Of a stretch of 64,000 bases of DNA, positions 13,801 to 24,299 are shown one piece after another. The DNA comes from Deinandra increscens subsp. villosa (lineage: Eukaryota > Streptophyta > Magnoliopsida > Asterales > Asteraceae). Within the stretch, counting starts at the first letter, position 1; every line of letters begins with the position of its first letter. Location of the stretch: NCBI GenBank assembly GCA_039602395.1, contig JBCNJP010000023.1, positions 93,698,030 to 93,762,029 of the forward strand, given 5' to 3'. Made by a program: the position numbers and the translations under genes. The notes under the pieces were generated by a model. The model had not been told where the DNA came from and did no database searches. It saw only the letters and a program-made list of their open reading frames with translations.

Positions 13801-16800
13801 GCCTACGGTTTGACGCCCATATAAACGTCGAGTACTGCGGTTGGAGCATGGTGATTAAGTACCTATTCAAATATATATCAAAGGGTGCAGACCGAGTACG
13901 CTTCTCGGTGTCGAAGCCAGCTACACCTCCTGCACACTCAGGCGGTGAAACGCAGCCTGCTACCATAGATGAGATACAGAATTTCGTTGACGGTCGTTAC
14001 GTCTGCCCCCATGAGGTCGCGTGGCGAATCTTCAACTTCCCGATTCACCACCGGGATCCGGCTGTGCAGGTGCTTGCGGTTCATCTGCAGGACATGCAGA
14101 GCGTAACATTTAGAGCGGCACAGCAGCTGGAAGACGTGGCAGGAAACGAAAAATGTGGGAAGACTACACTCACGGAATGGCTGCGCAGCAACCAGGTTGA
14201 TGCAGCAGGCCGAGACCTGCGTTATGTAGACTATCTTTCGCGTTACAGGTGGGACATCTCTCGGAAAAACTGGAAACGGCGGGCAACAAGTAAATCACCA
14301 TCTATAGGCAGGTTGTCATACATTCACCCCACCTGCGGTGAAGCCTTCTACCTACGGATGCTGCTGACATATCAGAGAGGCTGCCGGTCATTCGACGATA
14401 TTAGGACTGCTGCAGGTGTGGTCTACCCAACATATCGCTCTGCGTGCGAACAGCTCGGCCTGGTCGGTAATGATCTTGAGTGGGCCACGGCGTTTGAAGA
14501 GGCGTCGCAGTGGGGTACTGCCTCAGAACTACGGGCACTCTTTACGCACATGCTTCTCTTCTGCGAGGTCTCTGCACCCCTTAAACTGTGGGAGAAATAC
14601 TGGGAAAAGATGTCGGATGATATACTGCTAAACCTCAAGGGTGGCAGGCCCTCAGATACCTTCCACATAGACCCCAAAGACCTCCAACAGCATGTGCTGT
14701 ATGAGCTACAGGTTTTGCTGAAGTCAAGCTCCAGGTCATGCTCATTATGTGATTTTGGCCTGCCAATGCCAGACCCGTCTATGCTCGCGCGGCTGGAAAA
14801 TCGTCTGATCATGGAGGAGAGGTCCTATGATCGTGAAAAGTTGGCTGCAGAACACGTGATATTGAAGGCTGCCCTTCGGCCTGCACAGCGTGCCGCTTAT
14901 GACATGGTCATGAACTCCGTGGCAACCAATTCACAGCTTCTGCTTTTCATATATGGCTACGGCGGAACAGGCAAGACATACCTGTGGAATGCCATCATAT
15001 CTGCGCTCAGGTCAGTGGGTAAGATAGTGCTCGCTGTCGCTGCATCCGGTATTGCATCGCTCCTACTACCCTCGGGCCGTACGGCCCACTCGCGTTTCAA
15101 GATACCAATTGACCTGACCAACGCCTCCGTATGTGATATCAAGAAGAAGACACAGCTGTCACAGTTGCTTCTGGAGACAACGCTCATAATCTGGGACGAG
15201 GCACCCATGAGCGACCGTAAGTGTTTTGAGGCTCTGGACAGGACGCTCCAGGACATAACAGGGAAGAAAGGAACATGCTTTGGCGGTAAATCAGTGCTCC
15301 TTGGTGGGGACTTCAGGCAGACATTACCGATTAAGAAAAAAGCGTCCAAGTCCGAGATCTTAGATTTGGCACTCACACGGTCAGCACTCTGGCCGCACTT
15401 CAGGGTGCACATGCTAGAAGAAAACGTACGCGTCATGAATTCGAGTGCAGACACAGCCGTGCAGCAGTCGCTGCGCAACTTCTCTGCTTGGCTGCTTCGT
15501 GTAGGAGATGGCGAGGTAGGCTTCCAAAGCAGCAGTGGAGATCCTGACTCAAAAGATGTAATAATACCAGAACAGTTTTTGATCCCGCCATCCGAGGACA
15601 GCCTGATGCACCTTATTAAATTTATCTATGATGATGATGTTTTAAAAGAACCAACCGCAGAAAAACTGTCACACAGAGCAATTGTTTGTCCTAAAAATGA
15701 AAACGCCGATCATCTCAACGAGCTAATACTTGATTTAATACCGGGCAACACAACCACATATCTTAGTAATGACTCCATGGTTCCTCATGCCTCAAATGGA
15801 CACGCCACTGATGACATGTACCCAACAGAGTATTTAAACCTGCTAAATTTCAGTGGCGTACCTCCACACTGTTTAAAACTGAAAAAACACACACCGATCA
15901 TTTTGCTGCGTAACATAAATCAAAAAATTGGCCTTTGTAACGGTACCCGTTTAATAGTCTCCCATCTCCTGCCTAGAATAATTGAGGCATACATAATCAC
16001 CGGTACACACGTCGGGCATAGGGTGTACATACCTAGGATAAACTTTGTACAAAACGCCAAAGATATACCCTTTGTGTTCACAAGAAAACAATTCCTGATT
16101 AAAGTCTGCTACGCAATGACCATAAACAGAAGCCAAGGGCAGTCCCTGAAAAAGATTGGTGTTTACTTACCCGAGCCAGTTTTTAGCCATGGCCAGTTAT
16201 ATGTGGCTTTGTCAAGGGCCACATCCCCAAGTGGCCTGAAGGTTCTGATCAGACCAAACGAACACAGGGATGAAAAGACAACAGTGAACATTGTGTTTTC
16301 TGAGGTGCTAGATGAAATCAAGAGCCACCAGGTCCAAATAATTATACATGTGTTCGGTTGTTTCGTGTAATGTCGCTATTTTTTGGGGTGTTTCTGCTTT
16401 TGTTATAGCGCATTTTCCTCTATGGTTTTTGGCTTTTTTTACATGTGGCTTTTACTGTGCCTCTGCCGGCAACTGACTTTGCATCTGTCGTTTTTTCAGC
16501 ACCCCCGGCTCTGAGGTTCAGCCGCTGAAAACACTGGCCCTGGGTGGTGATGGGTCACCAATTGAGGTGCGCATGATTAGGAGGTGGACACCGCACCAGC
16601 GACCACTGGACAGATGTTTTTTGCTGGTTGACGCAAGCGTGAGTCAATGAGGTACCTCTTTGTTTTTTACATGCTATTACTTTACTGAAATTGTAATTTA
16701 CTTTCTGCAGGGGGATGCGGTACAGGCTGTTGCTCATGGCCAGAGGAATATAAGGTTCGTTGAGAGCAAGCTGGAACTGCATCTGTGTTATCGCATAGAG

Positions 16801-19800
16801 GGATATGTCTGCACTGACGTGGATTCGTACCTAAACATCATCAGCCACCCAGTGCACTTGCTGCTTGGTACTGCAGTGTCGATTTCCCAGGTGGACAAAC
16901 CAGAGGATTTCCCGTGGCACTACTTTGAGCCAATGATCTACGATGAGCTGCGCAGCATCTGCGACAAAAAAGAAGAGGTCACAGGTATGAAATACAACAA
17001 ACCCGACGGTTTATGCCCTGCCTCTTTGCTTTTGGATTATGAAGTGTATCTTTTAGTACGAGAGTTGTAATATCAGCCCTGCACGATGTTTTCAGATTAC
17101 ATAGGCTTCCTGCAGCGCAAAGAGTACCGTCCAACAAAGTCAAACGATGATATGCTCAAGCTAACCATCTCTAGCTCAATGTAATCTTCTGACTCAAAAC
17201 TTTAATTACAGTGCTGGTACTTACCGGGTCTTCCTTTCCTTTGCTCAGGGGCCGCCGGGTAACAGCTGCATTGTGGAAAGAGGTGAATCAATCGCTTGAG
17301 AAGGTCGATAGGCAGCAACTTGAGGACACCGAGCTTCCAGCGCTCATTGCAGTCAGCTCGGTTAAGGTCACTGACTTTATGGGTAAGTGTATTATTAACA
17401 CATAGGCCAAAAAAGGGCATCCAGCTAATCAGCATCACGCAAACAGGTACCCTACAGCTTCAGTCGACCCCGGCAACGTATCTTTATATCAACCCAGCCT
17501 CTCCGGTCATTGATTCCTTACTGGACAGGTATGCAAGTTTCATTGACAAGAAGTTTATGTTGCCCCACTACTAGAAACAGGGCCTTTCTTGACGCACGAA
17601 CGATGACGCACAGTTTTTAATGACGCGCAAAAACGGGTGTCATAAAAAAACTGTCAAGAATTATAAAATTTTAAGAGTAGATGACGCGCATTTTTGCGTG
17701 TCATAAATTTTCTGTCATAATATAAAATAAAAAAAACACGGAGTACAGATTTTATGGGCGCGTCATCTCATTTCCGTCGTTTTATATTTTTATTTATCCC
17801 GCTTAAATTTTCAGTTCCCCCCATTCCCCCCGCTGAAAAATTAAAATTGCGCTCTTCCTCCTCCCCAAATCCTTTTCCTCCCCAAATCTTTTCCTCCACA
17901 TTCCTGGTTAGGAATCGATCGTGAGAGGACCACCGTCACCACCATGGCCGAAATTAGGGCTTAAAATTAGGGCTCAGAAGTTCGAGAGTGATGGTCGCTT
18001 GGGATTCCACAGCGTCAATTGAAATTAGGGTTCAGAAGTTCGAGATTGATGTGGCAACTATCCGCAATGGGGTAAGTTAAATTATCGAGATTTCTATACA
18101 AGAAAAGATTGAGAAATTTCTGAAACCACTACCTTGTCTTCCACCAAAACGGTTAAACCCTAAATCGCCAGAATCGAGGGTTTGAGTTCGAATTAGCTTT
18201 CACAAACGTAAATTCTCTCTGCTTTCTGGTTAAATCTTGTGTTGCAATGTGTATCGTAGTTATATCAGTTAATCCTTTTGTTTCATTTATGCAGAACGAC
18301 AAACAAGCTTAGCTTTACGAAGGTATCACATCATCTGTGTGGGTTTTCAGATTGTTCTTCATCTTCATCTTTTGGTAGTAGTTTGATTAAGAGTGTTGTT
18401 CCTGATTTGTTTTACAAGTGAGTTTTACCTTTTTTTAGCACGATTATTTAGCATATAAGTCGAATGAAAAATTAAGCTCACCTGCTGAGACATAACTTCG
18501 TTTTTAATTATTAATATATTTGTTATATAGACTGATGCAGTTACATTTGTAAATGATTTGTTTCTTGTTTATGTTGTCACTTATAAAGGATTGGAGACAA
18601 TTTATATGAGTTAAGATAATGGTTTGCAAGTAATAAGTTCGACTCGGAAAACTATATTCACATTATAGAGATAATCAGTTTGATTTAAGTCCAAAACTGA
18701 TTTTGATTATGATCTTTTGATCATTTATGATGTTGTTGCTAGTAAAATGGTTTGTATAAATGTATTTCCAATTTACATGCGTTTATTTGCTGCTGATATC
18801 GTTTCCTTTATGTCTTGCAGGTTTTGGAATTCATCTCTGCTAATTGTTGTTTCTGATTCAAGGTGAATTTGTTATGTTTATGTTGGTTTTGTTTGCTGGT
18901 GTTTAGGGTGATTACCTATGCGTGCTCATGATCATAGAATTTGTAATGGTCAAAAGAAAAACTGTGGTTAGATTTTCTATAAAGGCCTTAAAGCATGATA
19001 ATAAAAACACTTTATGGAACACTATAAAAAGGTTTTCTTCTTAGAAGGGGGTGAGATGTTAGCTTTTCAGGTTTTTTTTAACCCGGTATGAAGGTTTGGT
19101 GTGTTTGTTTTTTTGTTTGGTTTCCTGGGGGTTTAACATTAAGGGGTGTTGTTTTTTGAGAGTTATAAAGATTAGGTTGGGTGTCATAGGTTGATGGTTT
19201 GGGTCTTTAACTGCCCCGGGTCATTATTAAGGATATGGTTGTGTTTTAATTGTGTTTGTTAGTTTTTTAGGGTGCTGTTCTGCTTGGCCTTTCAGTTGTA
19301 TATCAATTATCTAATATTTGGTGTTGTTGTTTATTAATTCTGTTTTGTTAATGTTGTAGCCCGCTGCATTTGTGTACCCTGTTGCTTCTATTGCTGTTGT
19401 GTATGTTCTCTTTTCCTTAACCTTTTATGTTTTCTTGCAGTGTTTGTGTGTTTGTATTTACTGTGTGTTATTTGGGGTGCGTTTCCTAAGGGTCAGTTGC
19501 TTGCCATCTATTACGTGGTTGTTGCGTGCTTTCTTTTAAGAGTATAATGTTGTTTTTGAATTTTGTTTTTCCTTTTAGAATTAAACCGGAATCTGAGGCT
19601 GCCTGGGCTGTTTGTGTGTCCTGTTTTAGGATGCTTAGGTGAACTGTTGGGCACAGTAGAGCTGCCTTATTATGACTTCCATGCTTTTAGGTGTTTAAAA
19701 TGTTTAATCTTCCTATGTTCTCATCTTTTACTGAAGTATAAGAATGTCTTATAGACATAATGGGTCATTAGTTTTTAAGTTTAAATTAAATGCTGGGTTG

Positions 19801-22459
19801 GGCTCTGTTCTAGATGAAAGTGGCTTTGTTCATTGTTGTCTTTTTATTTGATTTTACCATTTATTTTATAATTTGCCTGTCTGCAGTCGAGTTTTTATAA
19901 GTCTTCACTTTATCTTAAGTGGTTAGAGCTGTATGTGAATTCTCCAAATTGGAATATGTGGCTATGTTCTCATCTTTTATAAAATGAAGGTTATGCTTAT
20001 TGTTTTTATATTACTATTATAGCTATAACTTTTAGTTCAAATACCACAAAGACACTAACTTTTATACATTCTGGAACTCAACTTGGCACATGTTTCATCC
20101 CTTATTGAAGTCTACATGTTCAGATGATAGAGACATCTTACCCTCTTTACGGAGATAGCTTCTCGCACCGTTCGGTAAATTAAAAGAAATGATCTACCAG
20201 CCACCGCGACAGCGCGCGGGTAGCGACATCTTGTTAATTGCCAGGTGTCATTGTTGTAATGCCCTTAAAAGGTTTTGGTGAACACAATCTGCACAAATGG
20301 AGAACCCAGGTACCATACAAAAACATAATTGTAATTGTTCCACATATCTGGACATTAAGATGGATTTTTAATTTAGTAAGCCAGCAGCAAAACAGCAGCA
20401 AGCCAGCAACAAAACAGTAGCAAGCCAGCAGCAGAACAGCAACAAAGCAGCAGCAAAACAGCAGCAGAACAGCAGCAGAACAGCAGCAAAACAGCAGCAT
20501 AACAACAGCATAACAGGTAGCAAAAGCTGTTCTTGGTCCCTCTAAGATCCTCAGTATAAGACTTTAGCAAAACAGCAGCAGTCTGAAGACTTTAGCATGC
20601 TGCTGTTATGTGTATTTAGTTAGTTATGAGGGAAATTGAAGCTGTATGTTTGTTTTTGTGCAGGAAGATAGGTTTACTGGGATTAAAGAATGTGTGTTAT
20701 CTGTAGCTTTGGCAGTTGGTTGATAACTGGTATGCTTTATACGCTCAACAAGAACAGGTGGTGGGTTTGATAAATGGGTCAAAACAGGTATGCTTTATAC
20801 GCTTTATGTGTGTCAAAACTTAACACCACATGTTCATAATTGTGATTTCCAAATTCCAATTGTGCTTTAGGTTCTGAATTTTCTGTTCACTATGATTTTC
20901 AGGTATGGTTTTGACATCAGCATTGATGACCCAAGGTAATTCTTCATTATAGTGGTTGGAGAATCTTTAAATCAATTTCCAAATTGATAAGTGGTTTTGT
21001 TATGTAAATTTGTTAGTGCAATGTAAACTAATGTTACATTTGTAATGTTTGCTCTATATATGAAATGTATTATTTGCTACAAGTGTATTTTATTTTGATT
21101 ATGAGGTCAATTGTCATTAATATGGAAATTAGTGAATCTACATAAATTTATTTTTTTTTTAATTTTTTAAAAAATTCATGACGCGCATTTATGCGTGTCA
21201 TAAGCATATTTATGACGGGGGCTTCCTTGACACGCTTTTTATGACACGCTTTGCGCGTCATAAAATGCGCGTCATTGTTCGCGCGTCAAGAAGCAGATGA
21301 CGCGCATTTTGCGCGTCAAGAGGATTCTTGACCCTACCTTCCTTGACGCTTTTTTGCGCGTCATCTGGGCCCTTTCTTGACGCGCAAAAAGCGTCAAGAA
21401 AGGCCATTTTTGTAGTAGTGCCCTGTTTTAGATAGCTAATTAGCATCATATTGCAGTTTGAGGGAAAGGGAGGAAGGTCACCAGCATGCCTTGGCACTTC
21501 CGCCTCCACCGGTCCCTGTGAATGGTGACAAGATGACAGTGGCTGAACTTCAGCGGCTGGACAGGGACATGCTGAATGTAAGTAACCCACACACATCCAG
21601 TATATGTGAATAAGATGCCTACACTTATAATAAGTCGCTTGCAACAGGCTCGCACAGTGATCGTTGAAGGAGCGGTGACCGAGGTGCACATAAGTAAAGG
21701 CTGGTACTATAACGCCTGCACCAACTGTCCAAGCCCAGCGAAGAAAAGTGGGAATCAGTGGGCATGTGCTTCTGATGGACGGTTCCCAGCGCCAAGGCCA
21801 ACGTAAGGAAACTGCGTCGCGTACATACAATATACATCTCATTGACACAAACATGATTTTTTTTCTTCCCTTATAGGTACTGCATAGGCGCAACCATTGC
21901 GGATCACACTGGTAGCATAAAAACAACTCTGTTTGACGAGGCAGCGAGTCTTTTAGTAGGAAAGGAATGCTCTGAGTTGATTGTGAACGAAGGCTACACA
22001 GACCCGGCTATCATTCCAGAGCCAGTACAGGCCACAAGGGGCAGGAGGATGGCTTTCCACCTTGAACTGCAGAGGGATGCCAGGCCAGGGCGCGTGAGTA
22101 TGACTGTAACCCAAGTAACTGAAATCTTAATACCGCCGGTGCTCGAGGTTGAGGCCCCTGAACAGCAACCACTGCCGTTGACGGCGCCCGTAACCGCTGC
22201 TGCTGCACCGCAGATCAAGTCTGAGCCACAGCCAACTGGAAAGGAACCGGTGTCTCCTGCTGCGACATTGGTGAAGCCTGAACCACAGCCCACCGAAAAG
22301 AAACCGGTTAAAAGGGTCCTAGACTTTGGTGCAGCCGGTATGGACACTACATTTATTTGGGGTGTATTTTTTTTTATTAACTGCAGCTTATGTTGTTCTG
22401 TTTGCCAAAACGCAGCCTCTCAGCAGCCGGCGACAAAGAAACTCAAACCTGGAAAGTAA
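1827..22459 (+). CDS. Helitron RepHel-RPA fusion (Rep nuclease, PIF1-like helicase, RPA70-like tail), interrupted
   Basis: Predicted exons are 1827-2990 joined to 12795-16366 (one exon split by the LTR element), then 16500-16638, 16711-16984, 17096-17180, 17249-17382, 17447-17528, 21457-21577, 21648-21802, 21877-22337 and 22416-22459. Every junction is GT-AG, phases agree throughout, and the sum is 6231 nt (2076 aa). In order, the protein shows an Ala/Ser-rich N-terminus with three repeats, a Cys-rich finger near CEFC, the Helitron-like N domain (LQYPLIFPYG), the HUH motif PHCH (near 13450-13460), the paired tyrosines of YLFKY (near 13860), Walker A GYGGTGKT (near 14955-14980), Walker B IWDEAP, GGDFRQ, and the helicase end INRSQGQ with VALSRA. 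The tail is an RPA70-like set of OB folds ending in a zinc-ribbon-like CTNC...WAC segment. The role is to nick, unwind and coat single-stranded Helitron DNA. The start is the ATG of MSRKRK; an in-frame upstream ATG at 1734 is in T-rich leader and less likely. If the intron at 16367 is retained, the helicase stops at 16370. Confidence 0.85.
1880..2210 (+). repeat. Three in-frame repeats in the RepHel N-terminus
   Basis: Three imperfect repeats of roughly 33-45 codons each begin with GY(A/V/T)(D/G)T and continue with (P/Q)S(A/S)AQSS(R/V)RA. They start near 1886, 1986 and 2126. The DNA is also similar between copies, so they probably arose by internal tandem duplication. The segment is Ala/Ser/Arg-rich and likely disordered; a DNA-contact role is inference. 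Confidence 0.7.
2991..5351 (-). repeat. 3' LTR of the gypsy element (sense is minus strand)
   Basis: This 2361 bp direct repeat begins tgtaacacccc and ends gggtatttca. By eye it differs from the other copy by one substitution (near 3504: G here, A at 10943), one A indel (near 3124) and one T in a homopolymer (17 T here, 16 T in the other). Small ORFs in it are identical in both LTRs and are not real genes. Confidence 0.96.
5355..5365 (-). other. Polypurine tract of the gypsy element
   Basis: Read on the minus strand this is tagaggggaag, four bases before the 3' LTR. That is the expected site for the plus-strand DNA primer. Confidence 0.8.
5505..8990 (-). CDS. Ty3/gypsy Pol polyprotein (protease, RT, RNase H, integrase)
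   Basis: An intact open frame of 1161 codons. Domains in order are a retropepsin-like protease with DTGATHS at residues 50-56, reverse transcriptase with LCIDYRELN and the catalytic FIDD box at 384-387, an RNase H region beginning near YSDAS (531), an integrase HHCC finger (H746, H753, C783, C786), and an integrase core with D816, D877 and E913 in D,D-35-E spacing. The tail ending in ILWKNHSEREATWE resembles the chromodomain-like end of Tekay/Del integrases. The frame has no ATG at its head: the first listed residue is TTG and the frame opens only a few codons upstream, so it is probably expressed by a -1 shift from gag. No stop or frameshift is seen, consistent with a young and possibly active copy. 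Confidence 0.95.
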   Translation of the reverse strand: MQCYSFSIIMICMFVILFSYDLSYLISYPRLGTVSGVVCLAERDVYVLFDTGATHSVVSQAFAKRLKIMPSLLDPAIVISSPMGNSSVITHVYRDCPLVIGNIVRKANLLPMQVGDFDVILGMDWLAMHRATIDCHTRRVIFGDIQHPEFVYQGTQPRKSIKIISALKAQKFLSHGCEGFLASIKDISMDSPRIEDFPVVRDYSDVFPEELPGIPPEREVEFTIDLIPGSEPISKAPYRMAPMELKELKEQLQGLLELGFIRPSVSPWGAPVLFVKKKDGSMRLCIDYRELNKITIRNRYPLPRIDDLFDQLQGAKFFSKIDLRSGYHQLRVRDEDIPKTAFRTRYGHYEFLVMPFGLTNAPAVFMDLMNRVFHEYLDRFVIVFIDDILVFSKSREEHEDHLRTVLQILREKKLYAKFSKCDFWLEEVAFLGHIVSAKGITMDPSKVEAITKWPRPTTVTEVRSFLGLAGYYRRFVEGFSILALPLTQLMRKGVKFVWNDEREKSFEELKKRLVSAPILTLPSGSGGFQIYSDASKKGLGCVFMQHGKVIAYGSRQLKPYEVNYPTHDLELAAVVFALKIWRHYLYGETCDIFTDHKSLKYIFTQKELNMRQRRWLELLKDYDANIQYHPGKANVVADALSRKNSGGLACLNIQPQILSDLDKMGIGLQFNKSDGYLAKLRIESDLIGCIKEAQQHDGELWAILQNLEVGKQSEFRVDEQGVIWCGKRLCVPDDHTLRESLLAEAHSSPFSIHPGSTKMYRDLKQNFWWSGMKEDVAKYVAHCLTCQQVKIEHKRASGMLQPLDIPVWKWDDISMDFVTGLPKTFKKNDAIWVVVDRLTKSAHFIPFQQGYSVSKLSQMFLENIVRLHGTPSSIVCDRDPRFTSRFWKGLQKSWGTKIRFSTAFHPQTDGQSERTIQTLEDMLRACALEWNGNWDEYLCLVEFSYNNSWQASIDMAPFELLYGRKCRSPTCWYEVGEKIIEGPELVAITNDKVAVAREKLKEAQTRQKSYADQHRRALEFKEGDHVFLKVSPCRGVRRFGMKGKLSPRFIGPFEVLERVGELSYRLALPPQLSHVHNVFHVSLLRGYNYHPLHVVNYPLHMIQEDLSYEEEPEAILDRQERVMRRKSIPFVKILWKNHSEREATWETEEMIRSLYPALFEN
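8966..10264 (-). CDS. Ty3/gypsy Gag (capsid-nucleocapsid)
   Basis: A 432-codon ORF starting at the ATG at 10262-10264. After a short N-terminus comes a long Asn-Pro dipeptide run, then a plant retrotransposon gag domain (roughly residues 95-260, including WISHIEKIF and YKLEEDAHNWWE), a basic Gln/Ser/Asn-rich linker, and a CCHC zinc knuckle, CLRCGEMGHMIRNC (C-X2-C-X4-H-X4-C), near residue 375. A preceding CNHCNKHHPGVC looks like a second, atypical metal site. The protein would form virus-like particles and package the RNA. It overlaps pol by at least 25 nt in the -1 frame. Confidence 0.95.
   Translation of the reverse strand: MPPRRTTRNGSGQPNPELMAAINQALTAMLPAIVNAVQNANPNPNPNPNPNPNPNPNPNPNPNPNPNPNPNPNPNPNPNPNPNPNPNPKPDANPNGIHFWLREFQKQKPRTFTKASTPSVAKDWISHIEKIFRVLGIEDQYKTRLATYKLEEDAHNWWESVLQERGGEQFAETLTWANFCEIFFDKYFSNVDLGAYKREYSNIRQQSDESLADFTDRFYRLTGFLGASAGTAEEQAEKYQWAVCDRIRRAIIHSTFANVADVVKAAKRVDMERTEFLSRSDSKKRDRDGNRVQSSSQSSSQGPTPNSNERRTQGNNSKSWKGKNQNQSQNKPYQQPINAQPLNQRGNPTLTQHPMCNHCNKHHPGVCRRVSGACLRCGEMGHMIRNCPKNNDRAEGNPRGANAPPAGGRVFTMTAGEAANTPGTLCNVTHSQ
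10004..10146. repeat. Hexanucleotide array encoding Asn-Pro repeats in gag
   Basis: An array of about 23 units of ttcggA/ttcggG on the plus strand gives an uninterrupted (Asn-Pro) run in gag on the minus strand. The A/G variation at the last base of each unit is synonymous in the gag frame. The Arg-Ile and Ser-Asp ORFs in other frames are artefacts of this array. Confidence 0.95.
10413..10424 (-). other. Primer-binding site (initiator tRNA-Met)
   Basis: On the minus strand this reads tggtatcagagc, the usual complement of the 3' end of plant initiator tRNA-Met. It is separated from the 5' LTR by four bases (10425-10428) and fixes the sense strand of the element as minus. Confidence 0.92.
10429..12789 (-). 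repeat. 5' LTR of the gypsy element (sense is minus strand)
   Basis: The second 2361 bp LTR copy carries the promoter for the minus-strand transcript. It is followed at 12790-12794 by the target duplication ATAAA, after which the RepHel reading frame resumes at 12795. Confidence 0.96.
17800..21170. other. Interior of the CACTA element, no intact gene
   Basis: This is AT-rich, intron-like DNA with no ORF I can assign. Near 17880-18300 it resembles a plant 5' UTR and short first exon (cttcctcctccccaaatcc, ccaccatgg, repeated attagggctcagaagttcgag). That could be a captured host gene start, but no protein is recognisable. A CAGCA/CAGCAAAA simple repeat lies at about 20380-20515. Confidence 0.5.
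20380..20515. repeat. CAGCA-type microsatellite in the CACTA element
   Basis: An array of roughly 15 imperfect units of agcagcaaaac or agcagcagaac. The poly-Cys/Leu ORFs on the minus strand are products of the repeat. Confidence 0.8.
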
Positions 22460-23229
22460 CCGCCTCAGAAGGAGGGACACGTTCGTCTTTTGGAACCGAC
22501 AGGTGTTTGTACAGCTGAAGTATTTATGGTCTGGACCATGTTGCGGGGCAGCAGTCTCAGCAACCTTTTGAACCTGTGCGGGTGTATGTAACGGTAGGGC
22601 TATGTATAGTTTCTTAGGGGGTTTCGTCTTTTGGTAGTCACTCCGTTTTACATGAACGAGCGTCGTCATGAACCTCTTTTGTATGTGTAGTTAAGCAGGA
22701 AGTTAAGTGTTCTGCTGGTCATGAATTCCTACCTATGGAACCCTCTTTTGAATGTGTATGAAAGTATGACCAGGGATGTGTATGATGCTTTTGCGAAATC
22801 AAGTTGGCTGTGTTTTATTATCACTGTATGCAACTTATATTTTAGTTAACTTAGAACTTGACGCATTTGATGCTGGACTTATATTTTAGTTAACTTAGCA
22901 TACCATTTCACAAGTGATCCAACACTTTTGTATGAGTCACGGAAGATTTATGGGTTTGTATGATTTTAAAGGCGTACTTTTGTTTACAAAGTATTTACGA
23001 TATGAAAGGCGGATTGAAAAAAAACTTTATGTGTTGCTCCAAAGAAACGGAAATTAAAAACGATACGAATAGATAGCAACAAATCATTATACTCTGTGTT
23101 AAATTGCGAACATAAACGCAAAAGTTTAGTTAAGTGAAAAAATATCATGTTACGGTTTGTTGATTCATTTTTAAGAAAAGATGAGAAAAACCATTAAGTT
23201 TTGTTTAAAAAAATTGTTATGAGTTTTGG
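22460..23229 (+). other. Helitron spacer after the RepHel-RPA stop codon
   Basis: This is probably 3' UTR and spacer between the two Helitron genes. It is AT-rich, with a tandem echo of atattttagttaacttag near 22840-22900. I see no gene here. Confidence 0.5.
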
Positions 23230-24299
23230 TTGCTTAAAAAGAACCAGTTTTTGAATAGTAAGAGTGAGGGCTGTTTTGCCATTTCATCTCTTTGTATGGG
23301 GGTGTTTTTGTCAAGACACCGTCTCCTTTTGCTACTCTGCGCTCCTCTCATTTTCGATCTAGGGTTGCGAAATCAAAACAAACTGGCAGAGCTTCGAACG
23401 AGACCTCACCACCCCCATTCCCATCATTTTACAACCCAAGTATCACCGGCGCAGCCCTCTGCCTCAGTCGCCAACGCCGCTTGCAGCCGGTAACAGTGAT
23501 TTCTCTCTCTTTCTTCTGCTTTGATTTAGGTTGCGTGGCCATTAGAGCCTCTGACCTTGGTGCTAAGGTTTGTAAATTGTGGCTTATTGTATGTTTGTTT
23601 GAACTTGATTGTCTCAGTTTCTTCTCCTATTTGATATTATACCCGACTGGTGATGAGTTTTGGTAGCCATGGGCATTGGTTTTAGGTGGGTTCTCTAAAA
23701 CCAGTGTTTCATAGTTTTTCTAAAGCATTTTTAGGAAGGTTCCTAAAACCTTTGTTACATGTATTTTTAACCTGAAGATCAACAAGAGTACATAACAGGT
23801 TAGTCAGCCTAAAACCAGTGTTTCATAGTGTTTCATAATTTACCATTAGATGCTTTCATTCTCTCTCCATTCCAAAACCTCAAAAAATAAACACATCATA
23901 GTATATGTAGTAGGCACCCTCATATCATGAGGAGCAATTACTTCAATAGAAAACTTTCAATTGGTTGTTTCTTCTTTGTTTGTGTGCTTAATCATACCTG
24001 GATTTGTTATACATGTTAAGCAATAGACCAATACATATAAGTTAAAGTTAGAATTTCCATAGTAAACTCTTTCTGCCTAATTCTTATTACTGATGTCACC
24101 CATGATGATTGTTTAAACTTTACATACCTTTTGAGAATGTAACATAATACTGCTATATATTGGTTTCAAATGTATTGGTCGCTGTGATGTACTTCATTGT
24201 TTACTTAATGAATGATTAGACCTTCGTTCTCACATGTTTTAATTAAACTTTGGGTCAATTCAATAAATTTATATCTCCTTTGATACATGCCAGTGCACG
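23230..24299 (+). promoter_or_regulatory. Promoter and leader intron of the second RPA-like gene
   Basis: A GC-richer block (about 23300-23489) looks like a 5' UTR exon. It ends at the donor gccg|gtaaca (GT at 23490-23491). The next good acceptor, tgccag|tgcacg at 24293, leaves the ATG seven bases into the following exon (24300). This implies an 804 bp leader intron, a common arrangement in constitutively expressed plant genes. Confidence 0.5.

Larger units (their letters stand above)
17566..21420. mobile_element. Non-autonomous CACTA (En/Spm-type) element
   Basis: The termini form inverted repeats of about 30 bp (17566-17595 and 21391-21420), starting CACTACTA and matching at about 27 of 30 positions. 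They are flanked by the 3 bp duplication CCC (17563-17565 and 21421-21423), the hallmark of CACTA elements. Both ends carry subterminal copies of motifs such as tgacgcgcaaaa and gcgtgtcat in both orientations (about 17590-17770 and 21175-21410), the usual transposase-binding arrangement. No transposase ORF is visible in the 3855 bp, so the element depends on a partner in trans. It sits inside the RPA intron 17529-21456 of the Helitron gene and leaves both splice sites intact. Confidence 0.93.

Noticed and set aside
14957..15478. 173-codon minus-strand ORF in the helicase region
   Set aside because: Antisense shadow of the PIF1-like helicase motifs.
20185..20235. ccaccgcgacagcgcgcgggtagcgac inside the CACTA element as another Helitron end
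   Set aside because: The stem is imperfect and the following bases (catcttg) do not give CTRR; kept only as a possible degraded end.
21258..21926. 222-codon minus-strand ORF across the CACTA right end
   Set aside because: It runs antisense across an element junction and over two well-supported plus-strand RPA exons; chance opening.
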